From Planctomycetota bacterium (GTDB lineage Bacteria > Planctomycetota > Phycisphaerae > UBA1845 > UTPLA1): a DNA stretch of 64,000 nucleotides. This document shows, in pieces, positions 36,401 through 46,252 of the stretch. The notes below the pieces were generated by a model. It had not been told where the DNA came from. It saw nothing but the letters and a program-made list of their open reading frames with translations, and did not search any database. Where the stretch lies: the NCBI GenBank assembly GCA_016712275.1, contig JADJRI010000007.1:79696-143695 (forward strand), written 5' to 3'. Position 1 is the first letter of the stretch. The number at the start of each line of letters is the position of its first letter. The translations under genes were made by a program, and so were the position numbers.

Positions 36401-37105
36401 ATGGCCAAAACGAAGGCAGTCGTTCTCTGCTCCGGCGGACTCAACAGCACCGTCCTTGCGACTATGACGCAACAGGAGCACATCCTGACCATGATGCATG
36501 TTCGCATCGGACATCGCGCCGACGAACGGGAGTTCGAGCTTTTCGAGAAACAAGTGGACTTCTTCGATCCGCAGCACCACATTTCCGTTGAAATGCCGCA
36601 CTTCGTCGCCATCGGCGGAAATGGTCGAGTCGATCAGGATCGTGACCTCGAAAACACGCGTGCCTCCGCCGAGGGTCGATCCAACAGCTATATACCCGGC
36701 CTCGTGGCCAGCCTGCTCAGTGCGGCGTGTTCATGGGCCAATGTCATCGGCGCCGGCAAGATCATGATTGGCGTCAGCGAAGACCTCGGGCCGCCGGGAC
36801 CGCGGACCAGCAGCATTTTTCCCGATTTTTCACGCGAGCATGTCGAACTATGCCGAAACGCCATTTTGACGGAAACGGCGCCAAGGGCCCTGACGGTCGA
36901 AATGCCGCTCATCGATCTTCCCCGTGCGGACATTATCAAGCTGGGGCAACGGCTGCATGCACCCTTTGAGATGACATGGTCATGTCTCTCATCCGGTGAG
37001 GAGGCGTGCGGAACGTGTTACGGTTGCGTGAATCGCGCGCGCGGATTCGTCGACGCGGGCCTGGCCGATCCGATCTTGTCGCGAGAAATGGCCGGCGCGC
37101 AATAA
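36401..37105 (+). CDS. QueC-like ATP-dependent synthase with altered P-loop
   Basis: A 234-residue protein similar to 7-cyano-7-deazaguanine synthase. The PP-loop reads VLCSGGLNSTVLA, where QueC normally has SGGLDS. MMHVRIGHRADERE replaces the usual NYGQRH. The ASAEGRSNSYIPGL segment matches the QueC VPARNT block. Zinc-site residues WSCLSSGEEACGTCYGCVNR are fully present. It may be an active QueC variant or a paralogue with another substrate. It follows the PgeF-like gene by 82 bases. Confidence 0.75.
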   Translation: MAKTKAVVLCSGGLNSTVLATMTQQEHILTMMHVRIGHRADEREFELFEKQVDFFDPQHHISVEMPHFVAIGGNGRVDQDRDLENTRASAEGRSNSYIPGLVASLLSAACSWANVIGAGKIMIGVSEDLGPPGPRTSSIFPDFSREHVELCRNAILTETAPRALTVEMPLIDLPRADIIKLGQRLHAPFEMTWSCLSSGEEACGTCYGCVNRARGFVDAGLADPILSREMAGAQ

Positions 37106-37184
37106 GGTTAGAGTTTCTGCAGCGGGAATTGTGATCGAATCGCAGGGTTGCACGCGATGGGCAATTCGCCAATGGAGAGGTTTC

Positions 37185-39337
37185 TTACATCCGTTCGAGT
37201 GTCCTGATTCCCATCAGTCCCAATCCCAACTTTAGCGCCCGGGCGGTCAGGTCGCAGAGCCTCAAACGTGATGCCGCGATGGCGGCATCCGGCGCTTTGA
37301 GGACGGGACAATTTTCGTAAAATGTCATGAACCGGCCGGCCAGGTCGTACAGATATTCGCACAAGTAATTGGGCATTAGCGCATCGGCCACGCTATCGAT
37401 GACTTCGGGAAATTTCAGAATGGCCAACGCCAGATCGCGCTCCGCCGGTTCGGCCAGCATAATTGTGCCGCCCTGACCGGCCGATCCGCTTTCGGCGCCC
37501 TTGCGATGAATCGACCTGATTCGTGCGTAGGCATAAAGCAGATATGGCGCTGTGTTGCCCTGCAGTGCCAGCATTTTGTCCCACGAAAAGACGTAATCCG
37601 TATTTCGATTCTGGCAAAGATCGGCGTATTTCACCGCGGCGATACCGACCGTTTCAGCCACTTGGCGGATTTCCCCATCCGAGAAGCCGCGCTTTTTGTC
37701 CGCATCGGACTCCGTTTCGCGAAGCTGTTTCTCGGCGCGATCAACCGCTTCCTCCAGCAGTTCCTTCAGCTTGACGCTATCGCCCGAGCGGGTTCGGAGC
37801 ATTTTTCGATCTTCGCCGAGCACGGAGCCGAAGCTCACGTGTTCAAGAAGCGTGCGCGTGCCATCCGGTTTGCGCGACCAGCCGAGCGCGTGCACGGCCG
37901 GAAACAGCATGTCAAAATGGAGCTTTTGCGGCGAGCCGACATGGTAGATCACGCGGTCCGCGCCGAGGCCGCCACCCAATTTCGCCAGCATGTCCGCGAG
38001 AGCCGGGGTTTTCAGATCGACCGGATGTTTCGTCGGATGGGCACAGCGAAACAGCGCCGCGGCAAGATCGGTGGTTGCGTAGAGCGATGCGCCGTCCGAC
38101 TTTTGGATGATCATCGGCAAGGGATCGCCCTGGGCCCTTTGAATGCCGGCGTGCCGTCGGGCTTTTCGAGATAAATACAGAGCGCGCCCTTGTCCCGACG
38201 ACAAGTGGCCGTGATGTCGCCGGACTGACCTGACTTGGATTGGAGCGAAACCTGAACTTCCTCGATTACATGCGGAAGCATCGGCTCGTAGAAGCTCGCC
38301 GCGCACATCGTCATCATTCAGCAGAACGCCCAAGCGGCGATACAATTCGTTGCATTCGCGAAGTGTCGCCTCTTTGGCACGACGCCAAGCCTCCAGTTCC
38401 TGGGTATTGTCTCCGCCCGCTTTTCCCTGAAGCATGGCCGCGACATACCGCGACAGCTCCGACAGCGGCGTGGTCGATCCGGACGAGGATTTGACAACGA
38501 CGTCCGTGCCGTTGGCGGCTGATTCAATCGCGTTGACATAGCGATAGGCCGGCAACAGCAGGGAAAGCTCGGCTCGAGTGTTTTGATGTAGTCGAGAAAC
38601 CGGCTGCCGTCCGGATCGCGGTCGAGGTTTTCCTGATGGACCGCAGCCCTTTCGCGCAACAACGCCAGCTTTTGCGGCGAATCGGTCTTGGCCAAATCCG
38701 ACAATTGGCCCGCAAGGCGATCGAAATCCGCCGCCGTTTCACCCGTGTGTCGCGCCATGCACAAATGCCACAGGGCGAGAATCACCTTGCCGAATTGCGT
38801 GCCCCAATCGCCGAGATGATTCTGACGAATGACGTTGTGGCCCTGGAACCCAAGCGACCGTGCCAGCACATCGCCGATGATTGTGCTGCGCAAATGGCCG
38901 ACGTGCATTTCCTTGGCGACATTGGGCGAGGAGTAGTCGATGACCACGGTCTGTCGATTGGCCGCCGGGACAGTTTCGATTCCCAGTCGATCGTCTTTCG
39001 ACCCATCCGCCTCGGGTGCAATTGCGTTCAATTGGCCGGCGATGAAAGCGTCGCTTAGCTTGAAATTGATGAAGCCCGGCCCGGCAATGCAATCGTCGCC
39101 GAGATTCAACAAATCGGCGGCCGATCCGCGAAGCTGTTCAACGATTTTCACCGCGACATCGCGCGGCTTCATCCCCAGCTTCTTTGCGAGTGCCATCGCG
39201 GCGTTGCATTGATAGTCGCCAAACCTGGCATCGCCCGACGGCTTCACCACCGGATCCTGATCGCGCACGGCATCACCGAAAGCGGCCGTCATGCTTGCGC
39301 TGATGTATTCACGAAGTTCAGCGAGAAGGGATTTCAT
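37185..39337 (-). CDS. argS: Arginyl-tRNA synthetase, three frameshifts
   Basis: Class I tRNA synthetase of about 715 residues joined. The N-terminal additional domain precedes DYSSPNVAKEMHVGHLRST (HIGH motif, about 38900). Frame changes lie near 38575, 38310 and 38130, the middle piece reading ASFYEPMLPHVIEEVQVSL. The catalytic core continues with MIIQKSDGASLYATTDLAA and GEDRKMLRTRSGDSVKL (KMSKS equivalent). The DALR anticodon-binding domain (YLLYAYARIRSIHRK) ends the protein. It is probably essential, so the breaks are most likely sequence errors. Confidence 0.95.
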
Positions 39338-39361
39338 GAAAGTGCCAAAACCGCAACGTTT

Positions 39362-39815
39362 CTATTTTTCCCAATTCACTTTTTCGCTGTCGCCCCACAG
39401 AGATTCGAGATCGTAAAACGCGCGCTGCTCCCCCATCAAAGAGGTGGATCACGACATCGACATAATCGACAACGATCCACGTGCTTTCGTCATAACCGCT
39501 GACGCCATAGGGCTTCTCGCCGCGCTCTTTGCCCATCTCCTTGATATGATCGGCCACCTCCCGCATTTGACGATCGCTCGTTCCATTGGCAATGACGAAA
39601 AAATCGCAGATCGGACTGATTCCGCGCAGATCCATGACCACAATCTCTTCGCATTTATCGTCGCGCATCAGCTTCGCGCAGTCTATCGCAAACTGCCGCG
39701 CTGCTTCGCTGCCGCGCGTCGGCTTGGCACGCTGTCTTTCGGTGGCGGCCGGCTCTGTTACAGCAGCACGACGCGTGCGGGCCACACTTTTCAAAATTTC
39801 CTCTTTCCCTGCCAT
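39362..39815 (-). CDS. rsfS: Ribosome silencing factor, frameshifted near the end
   Basis: About 150 residues. The core DDKCEEIVVMDLRGISPICD, FFVIANGTSDRQMREVADHI and WIVVDYVDVVIHLFD is diagnostic of RsfS/Iojap. At a G5 run near 39437 the frame changes; the true end is EQRAFYDLESLWGDSEKV with a stop at 39362-39364. It blocks joining of ribosomal subunits by binding uL14. A basic N-terminal extension of about 45 residues is present. It lies 24 bases upstream of argS on the same strand. Confidence 0.92.
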
Positions 39816-39891
39816 GTTGAACCAATCGATATCGGCTGCGGCCGACTCCAAAAAGCACTGACTAACCTAGTACAACGCGACCGTTGTTCAA

Positions 39892-39933
39892 TAAAAACGA
39901 CCGGCCCGCGACACACAAGCGCCGCAGGCCGGT
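39892..39933 (-). terminator. Rho-independent terminator after hppA
   Basis: Read on the minus strand, ACCGGCCTGCG and CGCGGGCCGGT form an 11-bp stem with one U-G pair around a 12-base loop and run into CGTTTTTATT. It sits about 75 bases after the stop of the pyrophosphatase gene. Confidence 0.75.
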
Positions 39934-40007
39934 TGGATTCTAATCGAAAAGCCTGAATCTGTCAGACGCCTCTTGCTGAGGCCCGACACAACGCATCAGG
40001 CGGAGGC

Positions 40008-42802
40008 TTAGTTGCCCAAGCCAAGGAGCGAGCCGATCTTTGGCCCATAGGCAACCACAAGACCGGCGAACACAACGCTGACCATGCTCATCAGCTTGAT
40101 CAGAATGTTGAGCGACGGGCCGGAGGTGTCCTTGAATGGATCGCCAACGGTATCACCGACAACCGTCGCCTTGTGATCCGACGAGCCCTTTCCGTAAACG
40201 ATTTCGTCATCGGATTCGGCGAGTTCGGCACGGGCGGCGATGGCTTCGCGTATGGCGGCGGGAACCAATTCGCGGGCCGCGGCATCGGTCTTGAATGCCT
40301 TGGCCGTGATCTTGCCGAAGGTTTCAATGTACTTCTTGGCGTTGTCCCACGCGCCGCCGGCATTTGCCATAAACACGGCGACAGCAAAACCAGCCACCAG
40401 GCCGCCGGCGAGAAGTCCCATGACCCCGGCGACGCCAAACACAAGGCCGACCGCAATGGGCGCGATGATTGCCAGCAACGACGGGAAGATCATTTCCTTC
40501 TGGGCGCCGGCGGTGGAAATCGCGACGCAATTCGCGTAGTCGGGAATCATGCCGCCATTGTATGGAACCGGCGTTCTCGGCCAGTTGTCGGGATTGCGGA
40601 TGTAGGCATCATTGTGGCCCTGGCCCTTCAGATATGCCCGCACGTTGCAAACTGACGACGGCATTCGAGCATCATCTCATTGGCGGCACGACCCACCGCC
40701 TTCATCGTCAAGGCGCAGAAAAGGAACGTGAGCAGCACACCCGCGAACAACCCGCAGAGCACCCGCGGATTCATGAGCGTGACGTTGTAGAACTGCATGA
40801 ATTGTTCCATGGATGCCTTGCGCACGGGAACGACCGCCACTTGTTCGCCGCCGACTTTGAGCGCGCCGACGTATTCGTCCTCCCGCGAGCCCGCCGATAA
40901 GTCAGACACCGCGAATCGCTGGCCCGGCTTGATTGTTCCAGCGGATTCGAGTTTGCGAAGCTCTTTGCTGCCGAGGCAGACCAGCGCTTTGTAGTTGCGC
41001 GTCTTCTTGGCATCGCCTGCGTCCTTCATGGCGAATTTGCCATAGCCGATATAGATAGGCCCGACGGCACCTTCTATCTCGGCCCCGGAAATCGTGCTAC
41101 TTACGACCGTTTCGGCTTCATGCAGCATGCCGAGGCGAACTTCGTCGATATAGGCCGCGAGCAGGGCGAGCGCCGTCAATGCGGCGGAGCCGATTGCAAA
41201 ACCCTTGCCGGTGGCGGCCGTCGTGTTGCCGAGCGAGTCGAGCGCATCTGTTCGCTGACGCACTTCCGGCTTCTGGTGGGTCATTTCCGCATTGCCGCCC
41301 GCGTTGTCGGCGATGGGTCCATAGGCATCGGTCGCAAGAGTAATGCCGAGCGTGGCCAACATGCCGACCGCGGCAATGCCGACGCCGTAAAGACCGAGCA
41401 TATATTCCGTCGCGCCGCCGGCGGAAACAAAGGCCACGAGAATGGCGATGATAACCGTAAGCAAGCTGGCCCACGTGCTCTTCATGCCTTCGGCGATGCC
41501 GCCGATGATGACCGTCGCGGGACCGGTGACAGCCTGCTGGCTCAGTTCACGCGTCGGCTTGAAGTCGTAGCTGGTATAGATTTCCGTGGCTTTGCCGATG
41601 ATGACGCCGGCGACAAGGCCTGCCACGATACTGCCCCAAATGCCAAGCCAACTGGGGGCAATCCCACTTTCGGGCATCGGAAAACCCTGGCCAATCAGGA
41701 AATAGCAAATCGCAAGCGAAGCAACGATGATGAAGGCACTGCTTCCCCAGATGCCGCGATTGAGTGCGGCCATGAGTTGCCCCAGATTCGCACCTTCGTG
41801 CGTTTTGACCAGATAGATGCCGGCGATCGACAATAAAATGCCGATTCCGGCCAGGACCATGGGCAAGGACAGCAATCGCATGGCTGCGGCAAAACCGCTC
41901 GCCGACGTATCGTCGCCGAACATGGACACGGCCGCGGCAACGCCCAGGGCGGCCGTGGCGAGAATTGAACCCGCATAGGATTCATAAAGGTCGGCGCCCA
42001 TGCCCGCCACGTCGCCGACGTTATCGCCGACGTTGTCTGCAATGGTGGCCGGGTTACGCGAATCGTCTTCAGGAATGCCCGCTTCGACCTTACCGACCAG
42101 GTCAGCGCCGACATCGGCCGCTTTCGTATAGATACCGCAGCCAACGCGGGCAAAGAGTGCCTGCGTCGAGGCACCCATGCCGAAGGTCAGCATGATGACT
42201 GTAATGCTCGTCAGCGACATGTCTGAGCCGAGGAAGTACAACGCAAGAAACCAGAGCGTGATGTCCAGCATGGCGAAGCCGACGACGACCAGGCCCATGA
42301 CGGAACCGGCTCGAAACGCCACGACAAGACCTTGATTCAGGCTTTCGCGAGCGCCGGCGGTTGTGCGGTGGGCCGCATTGGTCGCGGTTTTCATGCCGAT
42401 GAAACCGCATAGACCGGAGAAAAAGCCGCAGGTCAAGAATGCAAAGGGCACGATGCCGTGCTGAACGCCAAGGCCGAATGCCATCCATGCAAGCAACGCA
42501 GACAAGCCGAGGAATACAACAAGCACTACTTTGTACTGCCGCCACAGATAGGCGTAGGCGCCGTCGCGAACGAAGCCGGCAATCATTTTCATGTTGTCGT
42601 CGCCTTCGTTCTTGCTCATGATTTCTTTATAGAACTTGTAGGCGAAGAACAGGCCGATTCCGGCTCCGACCAAACCGGACCACCACAAGGCGGGAATGTT
42701 CGCGAGCGAATGCTCCGCATCTCCCGCATCCGCCGCGAAGGCCGCGCCGGCCGTCGCAGCGACAACGCCGACCGCGATGCCGAGCATTCGCATTACACCC
42801 AT
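40008..42802 (-). CDS. hppA: Membrane-bound ion-translocating pyrophosphatase, frameshifted, with insertion
   Basis: Pumps H+ or Na+ with pyrophosphate hydrolysis. The gene starts at 42802 (MGVMRMLGIAVG) and shifts frame near 40650, giving about 930 residues. Diagnostic blocks are EAGIPEDDSRNPATIADNVG, TDAYGPIADNAGGNAEMT and, after the shift, GGAWDNAKKYIE and GDTVGDPFKDTSGPSLNIL. The segment LGNTTAATGKGFAIGSAAL has Ala where K+-independent enzymes have Lys, so it should be K+-dependent. An extra hydrophilic segment of about 115 residues is encoded at roughly 40785-41135, between two membrane helices. The pumped ion cannot be told by eye. Confidence 0.93.
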
Positions 42803-43743
42803 CCAACCCCCAGATCGTTTGCTTCGATTCACAAAAAAGTCTCCTGTGTTGTCCGTTCCGCACACATTGCCAAGTTGCCGTAACACGATTCAGCCGGGTC
42901 CATTTCACCGACCGTCACCGCCGATCAAACGACCAGCGGGCTTCATGATTGTGACTTATTTCACGAACCCGGCGCGATCGTCTGACTCCATCGCTTGCTC
43001 GAACAAAACGCGCCGCTTCAGTTAGAAGGCGCCACGCTGGTTTCGAAGCTCGCCGTCAAACTCACTCGATTCTCAAGTCGTGATTCCCGGGAACTTTCCC
43101 GGCCTGAACGCTTTCGGCTTTCATGAGAAAATCAAGCACGATCGCAACGCCTGAATCGAGGACCGCGCCAACGGACCCGACTCATCGCGCCAACTTCATC
43201 AGGGTCGCACAATATACTGCCGACTTCCCAAATCAACGGCCGCAAACGACATAAAGAGCGGCCCCATCGATATTTCAGAAAACGATCACCGCGAATCCTT
43301 AGCGTTGTCGTAATTACGAACCCCATTCAGTCGGAAAATCTGCCTTGTTTTCCAGTTACCACATTGAAAGTTGCCCCGGCTGCCGTATCAGAAATATTTT
43401 GTAAGTCTATTTCATGATTAACTTTATGTGAATAAGGCGTCGCCCCGCTGGCCAAGCAAATTAGGACTGGCGACTGCCTTTCGCCATCCATGTCGGGACC
43501 CTATTATGTACGTATCCTGCACCGCATCGAAAACCGTCAACGGTGGCACTTGTCCATCGGGATGACAATGTAAAGCCTGAGTCGTATCCATTAGGCTCAA
43601 GGTAAATTGCATCCACATGCAGAAACTGGCGTTTGGTGGCTCATTTTTTTTTTGACATCCGAGTCGGATTAACACACCTTTTTGCGTATTAAGCACCGGT
43701 TGATGGTGCAGTGACTGAACCGAATCTCAGCCGGAGGCGACCC
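42803..43743. other. Intergenic gap between divergent genes
   Basis: About 940 bases between hppA and the FlgT-like gene. I see no convincing gene, though short open frames exist. A T10 run lies near 43647. The stretch 43350-43450 is AT-rich and could contain promoters. Nothing else supported. Confidence 0.4.
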
Positions 43744-44951
43744 ATGGACGCAAGACATTTTCACTGGCAATTCCGAACAATCGTAATCTCTTTGATTTTC
43801 TTGAACGGTATTGCACTGGCAGGCCTGAAGCCAGGCGACGACGTGAAGGTCATTACCGTGACCGGCGAAGCGGCCGGGACCGATCTGAACGCCATGGAAC
43901 AAGCCAAGCAGGATGCTCTGCGCAAGGCGGTTGAGCAGGCCTGTGGAACCTTCATCAGTTCGCACACTAAGACCAAGAACTACCAGGCGGTTTATGACAA
44001 GATTATGTCACTCGCGGCGGGGTTCGTGACCGAATATGACGTGCTCGAGCGGACCAAGGACGATGAAATCAGCCGCTGCAAGATCAGGGCCACCGTCTCC
44101 ACCATGAGTTTCGAGAAGGAATCGGCTCTGCTGCTCCATACGCTGGAAGCCGAGGGTAATCCCCGATGTGTCGTCGTGGTCGTCGAAGACAACAATGTGG
44201 ACGACGAGATGCCGCCCAAGACCGATGCCGTCGCACAAAGCGCCCTCGAGCGATTCTTCATCGAAAAAGGCGTGCAGCTCATGGATCAGTCCGGCTCGGC
44301 CCAGTCGAAGGATCGCGACATTGCCCTGGCCGCGATCAACGATGATGTGAAGAAGCTGGCGGCGATGGCTGCATCATTCAAGGCCGATGTGGTGATTCGC
44401 GGCGTGGCCGATGCGCGGATGGCCGGCACGAGCGAAATCGGCGGGCGCACGCTGTTCAAGTGGAGCGCGACGATCACCATTCGCGCCTACCACACCGACA
44501 GCGCTCAAATGCTGATGTCGGGCGTTTATTCGGAAACAAAGGCAACGACGAATGAAAACCAGGGCGGCGACGAGGCCATTCGCGCCTGCGCCGAAAAAAA
44601 TGCCGGCAAGATCCTAAAGGACCTTGGCGAGGCATGGCGAAAAGACAAAACGTTCGAAGGTCGATTCAACTCACCCTTGAGAATTGCTCGCGGAAGGATT
44701 TCAAGCAGTTTGAGGCGGCGCTGTCCAATGAACGGGGCGTGCAGGCGGTGCGCATGCGCGAACTCGTCAACCGGGTGTGCCAGATCGAGATCGACTGGGA
44801 ATATGATCTCGAACGGTTGGCGACGCGCATCGAGCAGCTCAATGCAGACGGCACGACCTATGAAATCACCGAACAGACGCATGACCGAATCGGCGCCCGT
44901 ATTATAAAAGGCGGCTCGCCGGCCCCCTCGTCGCGCGATACGGATGAATAG
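43744..44951 (+). CDS. Secreted FlgT/LPP20-like protein, frameshifted
   Basis: About 402 residues from the ATG at 43744, with GGAGG upstream. A signal peptide (IVISLIFLNGIALAG) is followed by VITVTGEAAGTDLNAMEQAK and QDALRKAVEQACGTFISS, the pattern of FlgT N-terminal/LPP20-type domains, then YDKIMSLAAGFVTEYDVLE. A second domain (residues about 140-290) has VVVVVEDNNVDDEMPPKTD and a curli-assembly-like alpha/beta pattern. The frame changes near 44645 at an A4 run, and the end SRKDFKQFEAALSNERGVQ follows to 44951. Probably periplasmic; the role is unknown. Confidence 0.6.
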
Positions 44952-45293
44952 GCTTACAATCTCCTGCACCTTACTTTGAAGTGCATTCCCAAGTAAGGAA
45001 TATTCCTACGCCAATTCCGGTTTAGTCAATTGAGCCGTGAACCAAGGGCTGTACGTCCTAAAACAACCAAAACACTCTGAATCCCTAGCAGTTTTAGGGC
45101 TTTGCTCGAATTGTACTGACCAAAGTTCGTCCATTCGCGTTAGACCGAATCGATTAATGCTCGAAAAGCTTGTATTTGAGGGTCTCGTTCTGGTTAAATA
45201 CGTGTCGCGAGTGCATCGGGGGGTGCAATGAGTCCATTGTAAAGACTCGCACCCACCCTGATAAAGTTCGATCCGAAGGAGGATGGTAACTGT
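44952..45293. other. Intergenic leader of the PEP-CTERM gene
   Basis: I see no gene in this gap. A strong ribosome site AAGGAGG lies at 45277-45283, ten bases before the ATG at 45294. The rest is AT-richer than the neighbouring genes and probably carries the promoter. Confidence 0.45.
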
Positions 45294-46046
45294 ATGCGAA
45301 GGACTCTTATTTGCGGCATGGCCGCACTGCTGGCTGTTGCGTCGTCGGCGCAAGCGGCAATCGTTTACGACGCCAGTATTCAAACTGGGTTTAGGACAAA
45401 TGTGGGACAGGCTGGATTTTTTACGGGCGCAACGGCGGACAGCGCACGCGTCAATTTTGATGATGTGCTCATTCCTGCCGCCACGCTGGGTCTCAACACG
45501 TTGCTCGAAGTGACCAAAGTGACCGTCGGAATTCGTCAGGTCGCCGGCGCGCCGGCGACCGATGTTTTGGTCTCTTGGACGACGTTCACGACCACTCCCA
45601 TTGCACCCGATTCTCACATCGACTCACCGGGATCGCTGATTGGGACGCAATCACTCGGAGCTGCCGCAGCCGCGGTGACTTCGATTGTCACCATTGGTGA
45701 CGGGATTACACCGCTTTTTACGGCGCCCTTGAATCTTTCATTGATTCCGGGTTTTGGTTCATTTGCGCTGGGTGTACAACTTTCCTCTACTAGCAATTTG
45801 AACGGCTGGCGAAATACAACACCGGCTGTCGGCTTTGCTAATGCAAACCAAGCCGCATGGATGTATGACCCCAACCATACTGCGACGGCCAACACCGAAG
45901 TTCTTTATAGCTTCGGCGTGCCGAGCGCTTCCGTACCTCCCAGCACCTATTACATTGTCATCGAAGGTACACCCGTACCCGAACCGACGACGCTCAGCAT
46001 GCTCGCGATTGGCGGGCTGATGTTGCTTAAGCGACGACGCGCATGA
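45294..46046 (+). CDS. PEP-CTERM sorting domain protein
   Basis: A 250-residue exported protein. The signal peptide (MRRTLICGMAALLAVASSAQA) is followed by a beta-rich domain of unknown function and by VPEPTTLSMLAIGGLMLLKR, a PEP-CTERM signal with the Pro-Glu-Pro, a membrane helix and a basic tail. Such proteins are processed by an exosortase and usually end up associated with the extracellular polymer. No exosortase gene is in this window. A strong terminator follows. Confidence 0.9.
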   Translation: MRRTLICGMAALLAVASSAQAAIVYDASIQTGFRTNVGQAGFFTGATADSARVNFDDVLIPAATLGLNTLLEVTKVTVGIRQVAGAPATDVLVSWTTFTTTPIAPDSHIDSPGSLIGTQSLGAAAAAVTSIVTIGDGITPLFTAPLNLSLIPGFGSFALGVQLSSTSNLNGWRNTTPAVGFANANQAAWMYDPNHTATANTEVLYSFGVPSASVPPSTYYIVIEGTPVPEPTTLSMLAIGGLMLLKRRRA

Positions 46047-46100
46047 CGCAGCGTCCAACTCGCTGAGCGATTTCGACGCGAATACAGCACATAGTGATTT

Positions 46101-46139
46101 AAAAGCGGCGTGGCGATAATCAATCGCCACGCCGCTTTT
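46101..46139 (+). terminator. Rho-independent terminator after the PEP-CTERM gene
   Basis: AAAAGCGGCGTGGCGAT (46101-46117) and ATCGCCACGCCGCTTTT (46123-46139) form a perfect 17-bp stem with a 5-base loop. The flanking A and T runs make it usable in both directions. Confidence 0.9.
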
Positions 46140-46252
46140 CTATTTGACCAGCTCCGTTGCGCGGGAAAATCCCCATCTTGCGTTGTGATCGGCGCGAGGA
46201 TGAGGCATAATGGGAATGCAGTTGCACGCACCATCGAGCGAGGATTTGAGCC

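Noticed and set aside
43424..43696. 90-residue minus-strand open frame in the hppA upstream gap
   Set aside because: No ribosome site, no known motif and no coherent composition; treated as chance.
45006..45617. 203-residue minus-strand open frame over the PEP-CTERM gene start
   Set aside because: It overlaps a signal peptide-bearing gene with a strong ribosome site and has low-complexity Arg-rich text without motifs.
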